Source: an uncultured Ruminococcus sp. (GTDB lineage Bacteria; Bacillota; Clostridia; Oscillospirales; Ruminococcaceae). From it: a stretch of 64,000 nt of DNA. Position 1 is the stretch's first letter. Each line of letters opens with the position of its first letter. The stretch is from assembly GCA_910584195.1 (NCBI GenBank), contig CAJTYV010000005.1, positions 124,001 through 188,000 on the forward strand, in the 5' to 3' direction. The position numbers and the translations under genes were made by a program. This document shows, in pieces, positions 1 through 8,864 of the stretch. The notes under the pieces were generated by a model that was given only the letters and a program-made list of their open reading frames with translations, had not been told where the DNA came from and did no database searches.

Positions 1-1139
1 CATATTGTGTAAATGATACCTTTGACCCCGAATGCGGAAACCTTGTATTTCTTGGAATTTCAGGAATGCTTGATCCTCCGCGTGAAGAGGCCAAGACCGC
101 TATAAGAAAATGCGCATCTGCTTCGGTAAAAACGGTAATGATAACAGGCGATCATAAAAATACCGCCGCTGCTATTGCACAAAAGGCGGGTTTGCTTAAA
201 AACGGAGAAACCATAACAGGAGCAGAGCTCGACCGTATGAGCGATGAGGAACTGGACAGAAAAATCGGAGAATACACAGTATTTGCACGCGTAGAACCTG
301 CTCATAAGCTGAGAATAGTGCGCAGCTTCAAGCGTAACGGCGAAATAGTAACGATGACCGGAGACGGAGTTAATGATGCTCCTGCCATAAAGGAAGCCGA
401 TGTCGGCGTAGCAATGGGCATAACCGGCACAGATGTGACCAAACAAGCTGCTGATGTAATACTTCTCGATGATAATCTGGCAACTCTTGTCAACGCCGTT
501 GAGCAGGGGCGGTGTGTCTATGCGAATATCCGCAAGTTTGTCCGATATTTACTGTCATGCAACATTGGAGAAGTTCTGACAATGTTTTTAGGTATACTTA
601 TGGGAATGCCGATCATACTTCTTCCTGTTCAGATCCTTCTTGTCAACCTCGTAACAGACGGGCTGCCTGCTATAGCGCTGGGACTTGAACCTCCAGACAA
701 GGATATAATGACACGTCCGCCAAGAAAATCAACGGAGGGATTTTTCGCAGGAGGACTAATGTGGAAAATTGTTCTTCGCGGCATACTTATCGGACTTTCC
801 ACACTCGCTTCATTCACCTCGGTAATGCGTATGGGGGGAAGCATTGAAGCTTGCCGAACCGCAGCATTAATAACACTTGTAGTATCTCAGCTAATTCACG
901 TATTTGAGTGCAAATCTGAAACAAAATCAATATTTGGTATAAATCTTTTTAATAATATTAAACTTATTTTAGCCGTTCTTGTTTCAGCAGGAGCGTTAGC
1001 GGCAGCTGTAATTCTTCCTCAGCTTCAGGGAATTTTTACTACTGTGCCGCTGAATTCCGAACAGCTTTTTGCAGCATTGGGATTCAGTGCAGTAATTCCG
1101 ATCATCAGCGGAATATTCGGAACTTCAAAGAAAAAATGA
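1..1139 (+). CDS. Calcium-type P-type ATPase, C-terminal part (partial at window start)
   Basis: Cation-pumping P-type ATPase of the membrane, most like the Ca2+ (PMCA/SERCA) branch. The reading frame is already open at base 3, so the start and the phosphorylation motif lie outside the window. Visible are the P-domain motifs MITGDHKNTA and MTGDGVNDAP, the hinge around TDVTKQAADVILLDDN, and then four to six membrane segments. The M6-like stretch ending NLVTDGLPAIALGLEPPD is typical of cation-binding helices in calcium pumps. The C-terminus ends in a short basic tail (FGTSKKK), as expected for a cytosolic end. Transcription converges on pheT, and a shared hairpin lies between them. The ion is inferred from family resemblance; Mn2+ or another divalent cation is possible. 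Confidence 0.9.
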   Translation, partial: YCVNDTFDPECGNLVFLGISGMLDPPREEAKTAIRKCASASVKTVMITGDHKNTAAAIAQKAGLLKNGETITGAELDRMSDEELDRKIGEYTVFARVEPAHKLRIVRSFKRNGEIVTMTGDGVNDAPAIKEADVGVAMGITGTDVTKQAADVILLDDNLATLVNAVEQGRCVYANIRKFVRYLLSCNIGEVLTMFLGILMGMPIILLPVQILLVNLVTDGLPAIALGLEPPDKDIMTRPPRKSTEGFFAGGLMWKIVLRGILIGLSTLASFTSVMRMGGSIEACRTAALITLVVSQLIHVFECKSETKSIFGINLFNNIKLILAVLVSAGALAAAVILPQLQGIFTTVPLNSEQLFAALGFSAVIPIISGIFGTSKKK

Positions 1140-1156
1140 TAATCATACACGTTACT

Positions 1157-1196
1157 ATAAACGGCTGAACCGCAATATTGCGATACAGCCGTTTTC
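1157..1196. terminator. Bidirectional intrinsic terminator between P-type ATPase and pheT
   Basis: A 9-bp stem (AAACGGCTG at 1159-1167 with CAGCCGTTT at 1186-1194) encloses an inner palindrome CGCAATATTGCG. T-rich sequence follows in the + direction, and the genes on both sides converge here. Confidence 0.75.
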
Positions 1197-1234
1197 AAAA
1201 ATGTAAATAAAAACAGTATATACTGTATGAATTT

Positions 1235-3697
1235 TTAACCTCTTAACTTCGCGCCGATATTTGCAAGAGCTTTAAGCGCTTTCTTCATAGCTGAATCAGC
1301 CTGTTCATCAGTAAGAGTACCCTCGTGAGAGCGCATGAAGATAGAATATGAAACTGATTTTTTACCGTCCTCTATCTGCTTACCCTTGTATACATCAAAC
1401 AGTGTTACCTTTTCCAGTATTTTTCCTACCGCACCTCTGATAGCTTTTTCAAGCTCAGCAACGGGTACTTCATCATCAACTATAAGGCTGAGGTCCCGTG
1501 TTGTTGCAGGGAACTTCGGCAATGGACGGTATGTTATTTTCTCATTTGCTGTTTCCATAAGTTCCGGGATATTCAGTTTGGCTACATATGTTTTTGCGCC
1601 AAGTTCATAATTATCCTGAACTTCCGGGTGTATTTCTCCCATAATGCCAAGATATTTGCCGTTTTTCAGAATAACTGCGCTTCTACCCGGATGAAGAGCA
1701 TACTTTTCATCGAAAATCTCGCAGTCACACGCACGGATATACTCAACATCTTTAATGTTGAGTTCCGCAAAAATTTGCTCTATAATGCCCTTTAAGGTGT
1801 AGAAATCAGCGTTTCCGCCATACATACCAATTGTAAGTCTCTGCAGTTCGTCGGGAAGCTGATACTCATATTCATGGCGTGGTTTTCCGCTGTTCACAAG
1901 GAATGCATCGCCACCCTGATAGCTGCGCTTTTCTTCAACAGGAATATATTCCTTAGAGATCTCAAAGAGACATGCTTTTTCGTTGCGGTTGTTATAGTTG
2001 AACGACAGAACGTCAAGCATTGACGGGATAGTCGAGGTCCTCATAACGCTCGTGTCTTCGCCCAACGGATTGACTATCTTAACGGTTTTGCGAAGTCTGC
2101 TGTTTTCGGGCAGCTTTATTTTGTCAAAATATTTAGGTGAAACAAACGAGTAAGTTGCTATCTCATAACCGCCGAGCGATACTGCCGTATTTCTGAGAGT
2201 TCTGACAAACTTCTGTTCCTCAGTAAACTCCGCTTTGGCAACTCCACGGAAATCGGTGGAGGGAATATTATTGTAGCCGTAAATTCTTGCGACCTCCTCG
2301 GCTATATCAGCCCTGCCCTCTATGTCAATTCTGAATGACGGTGCAACGATTGTATCGCCCTCAAAGGTAAATCCAAGGCGTGTAAGATAATCAACCATAT
2401 CAGTTTTGGGAATATCAGTACCAAGAAAATCATTGATCCAAGCGTGATCAAACTCAACGATGCATTTTTCATCATAGTTAAGATAATCGCAGTCAATGAC
2501 TGTATTCAGTACCTCGCCCGCTCCAAGTTCTTCAACAAGCTGAAATGCTCTTTTGAGGCAAACCATGCTGATAAAAGGGTCAACGCCTTTTTCATAGCGT
2601 GATGAAGCATCGGATTTGAGCTTTAATTTTTTGGAAGTCCTGCGAACCTGAGACGGCTCAAAGTAGGCTGATTCAAACACGACGGTCGTTGTATCTTCCA
2701 TAATTCCGCTATATTCTCCGCCCATTACGCCTGCAACGGCAACAGGTTTTTTCTCATCTGCAATTACGAGCATATCTTCTGTAAGCTCACGTTCAACACC
2801 GTCAAGAGTCATTATTTTTTCGCCGTTTACAGCATTTCTAACGTTGATATGTGAACCCTCAACATATCTCAAATCAAAAGCATGCATCGGCTGACCGTAT
2901 TCAAGCATAACATAATTTGTTATATCAACAAAGTTATTTATAGGACGGACACCGCTTGCACGAAGCCTTTCTCTCATCCAGCGCGGAGAAGGCTCTATCT
3001 TAACGTTTTTAACGATACCTGCACAGTACCTCGGGCATTTTTCCGCATTGTGAATATCGACTTTCAGCAGCTCGTTTATATCACCCTCAACGCCATTAAA
3101 CTCAGGCGCGTTCACGGTAAGCGGTCTGTTAAAGGCAGCGGCAGTCTCGCGTGCAAGTCCAATAACGCTCAGACAATCCGGACGATTTGACGTTATCTCA
3201 AATTCTACGGAAGTGTCATTCAGACCGATAGCAGATCTGATGTCCTGACCTACCTTGCAATCTTCCTGCATAATAAATATACCGTCCTCGATAGCATAAG
3301 GGAAATCTCTTTTATCAAGTCCAAGCTCGCCGAGAGAGCAAAGCATTCCGTTGGATTCTACTCCTCTGAGCTTGCCCCTTTTTATCTTGATTCCGCCCGG
3401 AAGAGTCGAACCGTCCATAGCGACAGGTACGATGTCGCCGGCATTAACGTTTGAGGCTCCGGTAACAATCTGTATCGGATTCTCTTTCCCAACCTCGACC
3501 TGACATACGACAAGGTGATCGGAATTTTCGTGAGGAACAACGGAAAGAATTTTTCCCACAACAACGTTTGAGATTTCCGCTCCCTCAATCTCATAACATT
3601 CTACTTTCTGTCCTGCCATTGTAAGAGCATGACAGTAATCTTTTATCGGCATATCGGCTTTAACGTAATCGTTAAGCCATTTCATTGAAAGATTCAT
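1235..3697 (-). CDS. pheT: Phenylalanine--tRNA ligase beta subunit
   Basis: Beta chain of the cytosolic alpha2-beta2 PheRS, which charges tRNA-Phe and edits Tyr-tRNA-Phe. The 820-residue length is normal. In order one sees the EMAP/OB tRNA-binding domain near the N-terminus (VGKILSVVPHENSDHL), the B3/B4 editing domain (VEFEITSNRPDCLSVIGLAR and on), the B5 domain, the inactive synthetase-like core, and a C-terminal ferredoxin-fold anticodon-binding domain (RPLPKFPATTRDLSLIVDD). The start ATG at 3697 has the ribosome binding site GAAAGGAAG upstream. It is the last gene of the pheS-orf-pheT unit, driven from the T-box promoter near 5443. An unrelated small gene separates it from pheS. Confidence 0.97.
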   Translation of the reverse strand: MNLSMKWLNDYVKADMPIKDYCHALTMAGQKVECYEIEGAEISNVVVGKILSVVPHENSDHLVVCQVEVGKENPIQIVTGASNVNAGDIVPVAMDGSTLPGGIKIKRGKLRGVESNGMLCSLGELGLDKRDFPYAIEDGIFIMQEDCKVGQDIRSAIGLNDTSVEFEITSNRPDCLSVIGLARETAAAFNRPLTVNAPEFNGVEGDINELLKVDIHNAEKCPRYCAGIVKNVKIEPSPRWMRERLRASGVRPINNFVDITNYVMLEYGQPMHAFDLRYVEGSHINVRNAVNGEKIMTLDGVERELTEDMLVIADEKKPVAVAGVMGGEYSGIMEDTTTVVFESAYFEPSQVRRTSKKLKLKSDASSRYEKGVDPFISMVCLKRAFQLVEELGAGEVLNTVIDCDYLNYDEKCIVEFDHAWINDFLGTDIPKTDMVDYLTRLGFTFEGDTIVAPSFRIDIEGRADIAEEVARIYGYNNIPSTDFRGVAKAEFTEEQKFVRTLRNTAVSLGGYEIATYSFVSPKYFDKIKLPENSRLRKTVKIVNPLGEDTSVMRTSTIPSMLDVLSFNYNNRNEKACLFEISKEYIPVEEKRSYQGGDAFLVNSGKPRHEYEYQLPDELQRLTIGMYGGNADFYTLKGIIEQIFAELNIKDVEYIRACDCEIFDEKYALHPGRSAVILKNGKYLGIMGEIHPEVQDNYELGAKTYVAKLNIPELMETANEKITYRPLPKFPATTRDLSLIVDDEVPVAELEKAIRGAVGKILEKVTLFDVYKGKQIEDGKKSVSYSIFMRSHEGTLTDEQADSAMKKALKALANIGAKLRG

Positions 3698-3720
3698 AAC
3701 TTATCTTCCTTTCGTAAAAA

Positions 3721-4113
3721 TTATTCAGGTAATACCCAGTATTTTTTTTGTACGCCAAAAGCCCCTGATTTATTTGCTTTAAATCCTAATATTTCACAAT
3801 AATCTTTGTAAATTTCTTCCATTTTATCATCATATATTGGATTGCAATTCAATATTTTTGAAATTGCAGGATTGGTTTCCTTACCGTCTTTTTCATCATT
3901 TTTTTCATGATTATCCATATTATTATTTGCATAACCAATAAATCTGCTTGGATAAAAACGATATTCGTTTTTATATTCGACTACAATAAAACAAATACCT
4001 CTTTTAATAAGTCTTTTTGCAAATGAAATTTTATCATTATCAATACTTTTCAGATAATCATCAATAACATTTATGTTATTCTTGATTTCGTCCAATGATT
4101 GTACAGTTCTCAT
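3721..4113 (-). CDS. Small protein of unknown function inserted between pheS and pheT
   Basis: A 130-residue soluble protein that I do not confidently recognise. It has its own ribosome binding site (AAGGAG, 8 nt before the ATG) and sits in the pheS-pheT unit, 18 bases after pheS and 23 before pheT. It is more AT-rich and rich in Asn, Lys and Asp (a run NNNMDNHEKNDEKDGKE in the middle), unlike its neighbours. Two conserved-looking blocks stand out: YRFYPSRFIGYANN near residues 50-65 and a C-terminal block with IYKDYCEILGFKANKSGAFG. From memory, similar blocks occur as a small domain in HNH-type or restriction-linked proteins, but I cannot verify that. No signal peptide or membrane segment. 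Probably acquired; it would be co-induced with PheRS by the T-box. Confidence 0.75.
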   Translation of the reverse strand: MRTVQSLDEIKNNINVIDDYLKSIDNDKISFAKRLIKRGICFIVVEYKNEYRFYPSRFIGYANNNMDNHEKNDEKDGKETNPAISKILNCNPIYDDKMEEIYKDYCEILGFKANKSGAFGVQKKYWVLPE

Positions 4114-4131
4114 AGTCTGATCTCCTTAAGA

Positions 4132-5160
4132 TTAAAACTGCTCTAAGAATCTTACATCGTTCTCATAAAGCAAACGGAGATCGTTTATATTGTAACGTCC
4201 CATAACCATACGTTCAAGTCCCATACCGAATGCAAATCCCGAGTAGATCGTGCTGTCAATACCGCAGTTTTCCAAAACCTTCGGGTGAACCATACCTGCA
4301 CCGAGAAGCTCTATATATCCCTCGTCCTTGCACATGGAACAGCCGCATCCGCCGCAGTTGAAGCAGCTTATATCTACTTCGCAGCTCGGCTCGGTGAACG
4401 GGAAGTGGTGCGGACGGAAACGAAGCTTACAGTCATTGCCGTAAAGCTTTTTCATAAGCATTTCAAGTGTACCTTTAAGATCGGACATGGTGATGCCCTT
4501 GTCAATAACAAGTCCCTCTATCTGGTGGAATAACGGCGAATGCGTAGCGTCTACGGCGTCCGAACGAAAAACTCTGCCGGGAGAAATAATGCGGATAGGA
4601 GGTTTCTGAGTTTCCATAACATGAACCTGTACGGAAGATGTCTGAGTACGAAGAAGAATGGTTTCGTCCGTTCCCTCAATGTAAAATGTGTCCTGAGTAT
4701 CTCTTGCAGGATGGTCGGGGGGAAGATTAAGCGCTTCAAATACATGATAATCATCGTCTATTTCAGGACCGTCGGCTATATCAAATCCCATGCCCATGAA
4801 AATTTCACGTATCTCGTTTTCGACCTTTGTAAGCGGATGAAGCTTTCCCAATGAAGCCGTTTTTCCCGGAAGCGTAATGTCTATGGTTTCTTCTTTAAGC
4901 CGGGCTGCCTGTGCATCAGCTTTCAAAGAAGCAAGCTTAGACCCCAGAGCTTCCTCAATATCTGCTCTTACCTTATTTGCAAGCTGACCGATAACAGGTC
5001 TTTCCTCAGCGGAAAGCTTTCCCATCTGCTTTAAAATTGCCGTAAGCTCGCCCTTTTTTCCGAGAAATTTAATTCTTAATTCGTCAAGCGCCTTGATCTC
5101 GGTACATGAATCAAGTTCCTGCTTCGCCAGTAACTCAATTTTTTCAAGCTGTTCTTTCAA
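4132..5160 (-). CDS. pheS: Phenylalanine--tRNA ligase alpha subunit (TTG start)
   Basis: Catalytic alpha chain of PheRS. An N-terminal coiled coil is followed by the class II core with FRPHHFPFTEPSCEVDI and the C-terminal motif 3 GFAFGMGLERMVMGRY. A Cys-rich loop, CFNCGGCGCSMC, precedes the active-site segment, as in other clostridial alpha chains. I place the start at TTG 5160 (protein begins MKEQLEKIELL, 342 residues) because AGGAG at 5173-5169 stands 8 nt before it. The upstream in-frame GTG at 5169 overlaps that same ribosome binding site and cannot use it. The gene follows a Phe T-box leader, so expression should rise when uncharged tRNA-Phe accumulates. Confidence 0.95.
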   Translation of the reverse strand: MKEQLEKIELLAKQELDSCTEIKALDELRIKFLGKKGELTAILKQMGKLSAEERPVIGQLANKVRADIEEALGSKLASLKADAQAARLKEETIDITLPGKTASLGKLHPLTKVENEIREIFMGMGFDIADGPEIDDDYHVFEALNLPPDHPARDTQDTFYIEGTDETILLRTQTSSVQVHVMETQKPPIRIISPGRVFRSDAVDATHSPLFHQIEGLVIDKGITMSDLKGTLEMLMKKLYGNDCKLRFRPHHFPFTEPSCEVDISCFNCGGCGCSMCKDEGYIELLGAGMVHPKVLENCGIDSTIYSGFAFGMGLERMVMGRYNINDLRLLYENDVRFLEQF

Positions 5161-5196
5161 AAAAATCACTCCTGTTAAATTTTTTGTGCCGTAAAT

Positions 5197-5436
5197 AAAA
5201 AAATCCCGTCCAACAGGACAAGATGAACTTGCTTATTACCACCCATTGTTCGGAGAGCCGACACTCTCTTGTCCTTAACGCAGACATACGACATCGGCTA
5301 CACAAAGTATCATCCCCTTTCACCGATACCTCTCGCAAGTGAACTTCAATATAAAAAATAACAAGACGCTTTCACCATACACGCCTCTCTCTGGAGAAAT
5401 CATATTATATCTACTCTCTTGGTCACAGAGTTTAAC
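5197..5436 (-). promoter_or_regulatory. T-box riboswitch leader, specifier TTC (Phe), upstream of pheS
   Basis: Read on the minus strand, the leader carries a Stem I distal segment (GGTGAAAGCG), a specifier region TGAAGTTCACTTG with codon TTC at 5343-5341, and the T-box antiterminator core TGGGTGGTAA at about 5245-5236. Its UGGU bulge matches an acceptor end with discriminator A. A terminator stem (CTTGTCC/GGACGGG) and a run of seven U at 5203-5197 follow. T-box leaders sense uncharged tRNA and antiterminate. The Phe specifier agrees with the downstream pheS-pheT genes. Confidence 0.9.
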
Positions 5437-5442
5437 AATTAC

Positions 5443-5471
5443 ATTATACCAGTATATAAAAAAAAAATCAA
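5443..5471 (-). promoter_or_regulatory. Sigma-A promoter of the pheS T-box unit
   Basis: TTGATT (5471-5466), a 17-bp spacer and TATAAT (5448-5443). The start site would be near 5436, just upstream of the T-box Stem I. Confidence 0.75.
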
Positions 5472-5511
5472 GTATTTTTTGAAAATTTTCTCCAAAAACA
5501 TTGAATTTTTT

Positions 5512-5540
5512 TTGAAATTATGCTATCATTGAATTATAAT
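5512..5540 (+). promoter_or_regulatory. Sigma-A promoter upstream of the DUF6106-like gene
   Basis: TTGAAA (5512-5517), a 17-bp spacer and TATAAT (5535-5540). It is divergent from the pheS promoter. The expected start near 5547 places a perfect hairpin at the very beginning of the transcript. Confidence 0.7.
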
Positions 5541-5553
5541 AATATTAATAACC

Positions 5554-5608
5554 TGTATTCATAGGAATAATCTGCCTTACTTCGTGAAAAGCTTAGTCTA
5601 TGAATACA
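5554..5608 (+). repeat. Perfect 11-bp inverted repeat in a short mRNA leader
   Basis: TGTATTCATAG (5554-5564) is complementary to CTATGAATACA (5598-5608), with a 33-nt loop. It lies between the predicted start site (about 5547) and the ribosome binding site at 5620-5624, so it would form a stem in the 5' leader. No U-run follows, so it is not a terminator. Confidence 0.6.
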
Positions 5609-5633
5609 AGTTATGAGACAGGAGATTTATTTT

Positions 5634-6206
5634 ATGGATAACTTTGCAGAACAGCTTGTAAAAAAAGAACCAACAGGAGCAGATAAAATTAAAAAAATGA
5701 CGTATCTTGTCGGAGGAATTGCCGTTACTTTGATACTTGCCGCTCTCAGTATTATATTTCTCGGCAGAGGTATTATAACATTCATACTGCTTGTTACAGC
5801 TGCGGCATCAGGTTACGGAACGTTTTTTTTATTCAGAAGCACTAAGGTGGAATACGAGTATACTTTCACCAACGGCGATTTAGATATTGATAAAATAATT
5901 GCACAGACAAAACGTAAAGAAATGCTGACGATACAAGTAAGCAAATTTACAAACTTCGGTAAATACGATGACAAAACTCCGGAAGAAACTTCAGATATGA
6001 CCGTGATATTGGCTACGGATAACATTGCTTCTCACGAGTTTTATGCAGATTTTCCTCATGAGGAATACGGCAGCGCACGTCTTGTTTTTTCTCCTAATGA
6101 AAAAATGCTTTCCAATATTAAAAAAAATCTGCACCCTTCAATAAAAAATAAAGTGTCACGTGAATTGCAGACTTCTTATATCTCAAATATGTGGGACGAG
6201 ATTTAA
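5634..6206 (+). CDS. DUF6106-like membrane protein
   Basis: A 190-residue protein of unknown biochemical role. The N-terminus MDNFAEQLVKKEPTGADK is followed by two hydrophobic helices (about residues 20-62) and a cytosolic C-terminal domain containing NGDLDIDKIIAQTKRKEML. This pattern is what I remember of the DUF6106 family, found widely in Clostridia. I chose ATG 5634 because AGGAG (5620-5624) stands 9 nt upstream; the longer frame from 5613 would start inside that leader without a site of its own. It is followed 35 bases later by the NAD(P)HX repair gene, so the two are probably co-transcribed. No catalytic motif is visible. Confidence 0.8.
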   Translation: MDNFAEQLVKKEPTGADKIKKMTYLVGGIAVTLILAALSIIFLGRGIITFILLVTAAASGYGTFFLFRSTKVEYEYTFTNGDLDIDKIIAQTKRKEMLTIQVSKFTNFGKYDDKTPEETSDMTVILATDNIASHEFYADFPHEEYGSARLVFSPNEKMLSNIKKNLHPSIKNKVSRELQTSYISNMWDEI

Positions 6207-6241
6207 AATAACTCTGAAACTTTAACAAAGGAGTGTTTATT

Positions 6242-7933
6242 ATGAGGATCGTAACAACTAAGCAAATGACCAAAATTGAGGCACAAACAGAAAAACTCGG
6301 CATAACGCCCAAAAAGCTTATGCAAAACGCCGGAAGAAAACTTGCCGAGCGTATTATGGAAATTTGTGCCGGTGAACATCCCGAACCAGAAAAGACAAGT
6401 ATCGTATTTTTAGCAGGAAACGGCAACAACGGCGGAGATTGTTTCGCAGCAGCAAATATACTTGTATACCGTGGTTACCATGTTACAGTAGTAAATCTTG
6501 TCAAAGAACCCAGCACCGATATCGCTAAAGAATACTTTTCTATGCTTCCCGATAAAGTCAAAATTGTCACAGGCTACCGAAGCGATAACTTTGAAGCAGC
6601 TATGGAAGCGGCTGAACTTGATTACATGACAATGCATGATAAAGATGTTTCCGAATTAAAGGGCAAAAAAGAGCTTACCGCTATTGAAAAAATTCTTCTT
6701 AAAGAAAAGGAACGGATGACTTCTGTGAGACGCGCCGTTGTCTCGGCAGATGTACTTATAGACGGAGTATTCGGCACAGGTTTTCGCGGACGACTTGAAA
6801 GCGATCTTATAGCTATTTTTGCGATAGGAACAAGCGCGTATAAGCTTTCAGTTGATATTCCCAGCGGCGGCGACGGTTCAAAAGGAACGATTTCTCCGGG
6901 CTGCTTCAAGGCAGACGAAACACTTTGTCTCGGTTGTCTGAAATTCGGCATGACGCAATATCCGCTGAAAAAAATGTGTGGAAAAATCACCGTAGCAGAC
7001 ATAGGTATCCCTCAAAGAGCATATGATATTCTTGAGGGAGAGCATGGCTACTATCGTCTTGAACGAAATAGTCTGGCAGGATTTCCGCCCAAAAGAGAGC
7101 GTGATGCACATAAGGGGATATTCGGTACGGTTCTTATAATTTCAGGAAGTTCATCCATGCGCGGAGCCGCAGCATTTGCAGCGTTGGGTGCGCTTCGCAG
7201 CGGAGCAGGACTTGTTAAAGTTGCCTCGGTCGAAAAATGTATAGATACAATATCTATACTTGCCCCTGAAGCTACATATCTTGAAATGGAATCGGATGAT
7301 CGCGGCTTTATGCTCTTCGACAGCAGCAAAAATATGCTTATGAAAGCTATGGAAAAAGCAAACGCAGTCGTTATAGGTTCAGGAATTGGCGTTACAAATG
7401 ATACCATGGAAATCGTTCGATTTGTTGTTGCCAACTCACCCTGTCCTGTAATTGTTGATGCAGACGGTATAAACTGCATAGCCAAAGACATAGAAATATT
7501 ATTAAACAGGAAATCTGATGTGATACTCACTCCTCACCCGGGCGAAATGGCAAGACTGCTCAACTGCGATGCTCAGACTATAAATGATAACCGTATCATG
7601 GTGGCTGAAAAATACGCCGAAAAATATGGGGTCACTGTAGTTCTAAAAGGTGCGGGAACAATCATATCCGACCGGTTCAACACCGCTGCAAACCATACGG
7701 GAAATGCAGGAATGAGCAAAGGCGGAAGCGGCGATATTCTTTCGGGCATCATCGGTTCGGCAGCAGCACAAGGTTTTTCGCCATATGACGCTGCATGTGC
7801 CGGGGTTTATATGCATGGTCTTGCTGGAGATGCTGCGGCAGAAAAGTTCGGTCAGGAAGCAATGCTTCCAAGAGATATTATAGACTGTTTGTCCGATGCT
7901 TTCAGAATTCTAAAAGAAAAACAGGAAAATTAA
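6242..7933 (+). CDS. nnr: Bifunctional NAD(P)H-hydrate epimerase / ADP-dependent dehydratase
   Basis: Metabolite-repair enzyme in the cytosol: the N-terminal YjeF domain epimerises R- and S-NAD(P)HX, and the C-terminal ribokinase-like domain dehydrates S-NAD(P)HX using ADP. Seen: AGNGNNGGD at residues 58-66, DGVFGTGFRG near 174-183 and DIPSG at 205-209 in the epimerase half; ISGSSSMRGAA, TPHPGEMARLL and NAGMSKGGSGDILSG in the dehydratase half. The length of 563 residues is slightly long, owing to a charged insert around residues 125-165 between the nucleotide loop and DGVFGTG. ATG 6242 is preferred over GTG 6233 because AAAGGAG (6227-6233) overlaps the GTG and is correctly spaced (8 nt) from the ATG. 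Confidence 0.95.
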   Translation: MRIVTTKQMTKIEAQTEKLGITPKKLMQNAGRKLAERIMEICAGEHPEPEKTSIVFLAGNGNNGGDCFAAANILVYRGYHVTVVNLVKEPSTDIAKEYFSMLPDKVKIVTGYRSDNFEAAMEAAELDYMTMHDKDVSELKGKKELTAIEKILLKEKERMTSVRRAVVSADVLIDGVFGTGFRGRLESDLIAIFAIGTSAYKLSVDIPSGGDGSKGTISPGCFKADETLCLGCLKFGMTQYPLKKMCGKITVADIGIPQRAYDILEGEHGYYRLERNSLAGFPPKRERDAHKGIFGTVLIISGSSSMRGAAAFAALGALRSGAGLVKVASVEKCIDTISILAPEATYLEMESDDRGFMLFDSSKNMLMKAMEKANAVVIGSGIGVTNDTMEIVRFVVANSPCPVIVDADGINCIAKDIEILLNRKSDVILTPHPGEMARLLNCDAQTINDNRIMVAEKYAEKYGVTVVLKGAGTIISDRFNTAANHTGNAGMSKGGSGDILSGIIGSAAAQGFSPYDAACAGVYMHGLAGDAAAEKFGQEAMLPRDIIDCLSDAFRILKEKQEN

Positions 7934-7997
7934 ATAAAAATTATAGTAAGAAAACGGATGTTAAAAGTAAAAAATTTTTTGATTGGAGATATAACAC

Positions 7998-8609
7998 ATG
8001 AAAAAACTTTTTACATCCGTTGCTGTTTGTATATGCATTTTGGTAATGACAGCATGCAGTTCACCCATGAATAATTCAACAAAACGCGACAATAATCTCA
8101 ACAATTCCTTTACTGCGAAAATGACCGTCATTTTGGATAAACTCACAGCCGAGGGTACTATTACACGCAACAGCGACAGCAATTGGGAAGCGGAATTTGA
8201 ATCGCCAAATACCCTAAGCGGAGTAAAACTATGCTTTGAGGACAACACAGTCAATGCAAGCTACAAGGGATTGAATTTTTCTGTACCAAAATCTGCCCTT
8301 CCTGTTAAAGCTATGCTTACTAATCTTATTTCCGCTGTTGATACAGCCGCACGTGAAGAACAGCTTCATGGAACAGAAAGCGAAGGTCTACTTAATATAA
8401 ACGGAAATCTTGAAAGCGGCGATTATACTTTAAGCATAGACGATAAAGGATTAATACACAGCTTTGAAATGCCTAACAATCTGCTGAAAATAGTGTTTAC
8501 TGAAGTAACAGTATCGGAAACTCCTCAAATTCCTCAAGCTTCTGAACTCACAACTCTCTCTGCAGCTTCGGAAACTACAAATACAGTTACTACTTTAGCA
8601 GAAGAATAA
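7998..8609 (+). CDS. Lipoprotein of unknown function
   Basis: A 203-residue secreted protein with a lipoprotein signal: MKKLFTSVAVCICILVMTAC, cleavage expected before the Cys at about residue 20. The mature part starts with a Ser/Asn-rich linker, then a region that looks like a beta-strand lipid- or ligand-carrier fold (FTAKMTVILDKLTAEGTITRN, the LmeA/LolA-like look of small Gram-positive lipoproteins), and ends in a Thr/Ser/Glu-rich tail (TTLSAASETTNTVTTLAEE). The start has GGAG 9 nt upstream. It lies 64 bases after the NAD(P)HX gene and ahead of a strong hairpin terminator. Function not assignable from the sequence. Confidence 0.85.
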   Translation: MKKLFTSVAVCICILVMTACSSPMNNSTKRDNNLNNSFTAKMTVILDKLTAEGTITRNSDSNWEAEFESPNTLSGVKLCFEDNTVNASYKGLNFSVPKSALPVKAMLTNLISAVDTAAREEQLHGTESEGLLNINGNLESGDYTLSIDDKGLIHSFEMPNNLLKIVFTEVTVSETPQIPQASELTTLSAASETTNTVTTLAEE

Positions 8610-8711
8610 AAGCTGTGAAATATATGTAAATTTCGTGACTCAGTGCAAAGCTGTCATGCAGTATTTGTTCAATGTTGCCTAATTGCTCCAATATACGTTA
8701 TCACATATTAA

Positions 8712-8740
8712 AAGTGCCGTTGTAATGTACAACGGCACTT
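8712..8740. terminator. Strong 13-bp hairpin terminator
   Basis: AAGTGCCGTTGTA (8712-8724), loop ATG, TACAACGGCACTT (8728-8740): a perfect 13-bp stem between the lipoprotein (+) and the Gx transporter (-), so it can serve both. The rest of 8610-8864 shows nothing I can name. Confidence 0.75.
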
Positions 8741-8864
8741 CTGTTTGTTGATAAAACTGATAAAATAAGGGAACGCTCTCTCTTACAGAGTATCTGACGC
8801 TATATGCGTGTCTTGCCTCACGCTCAACCAGAATCACTGCTTTTGGAATTGCATTTTTACTTCT

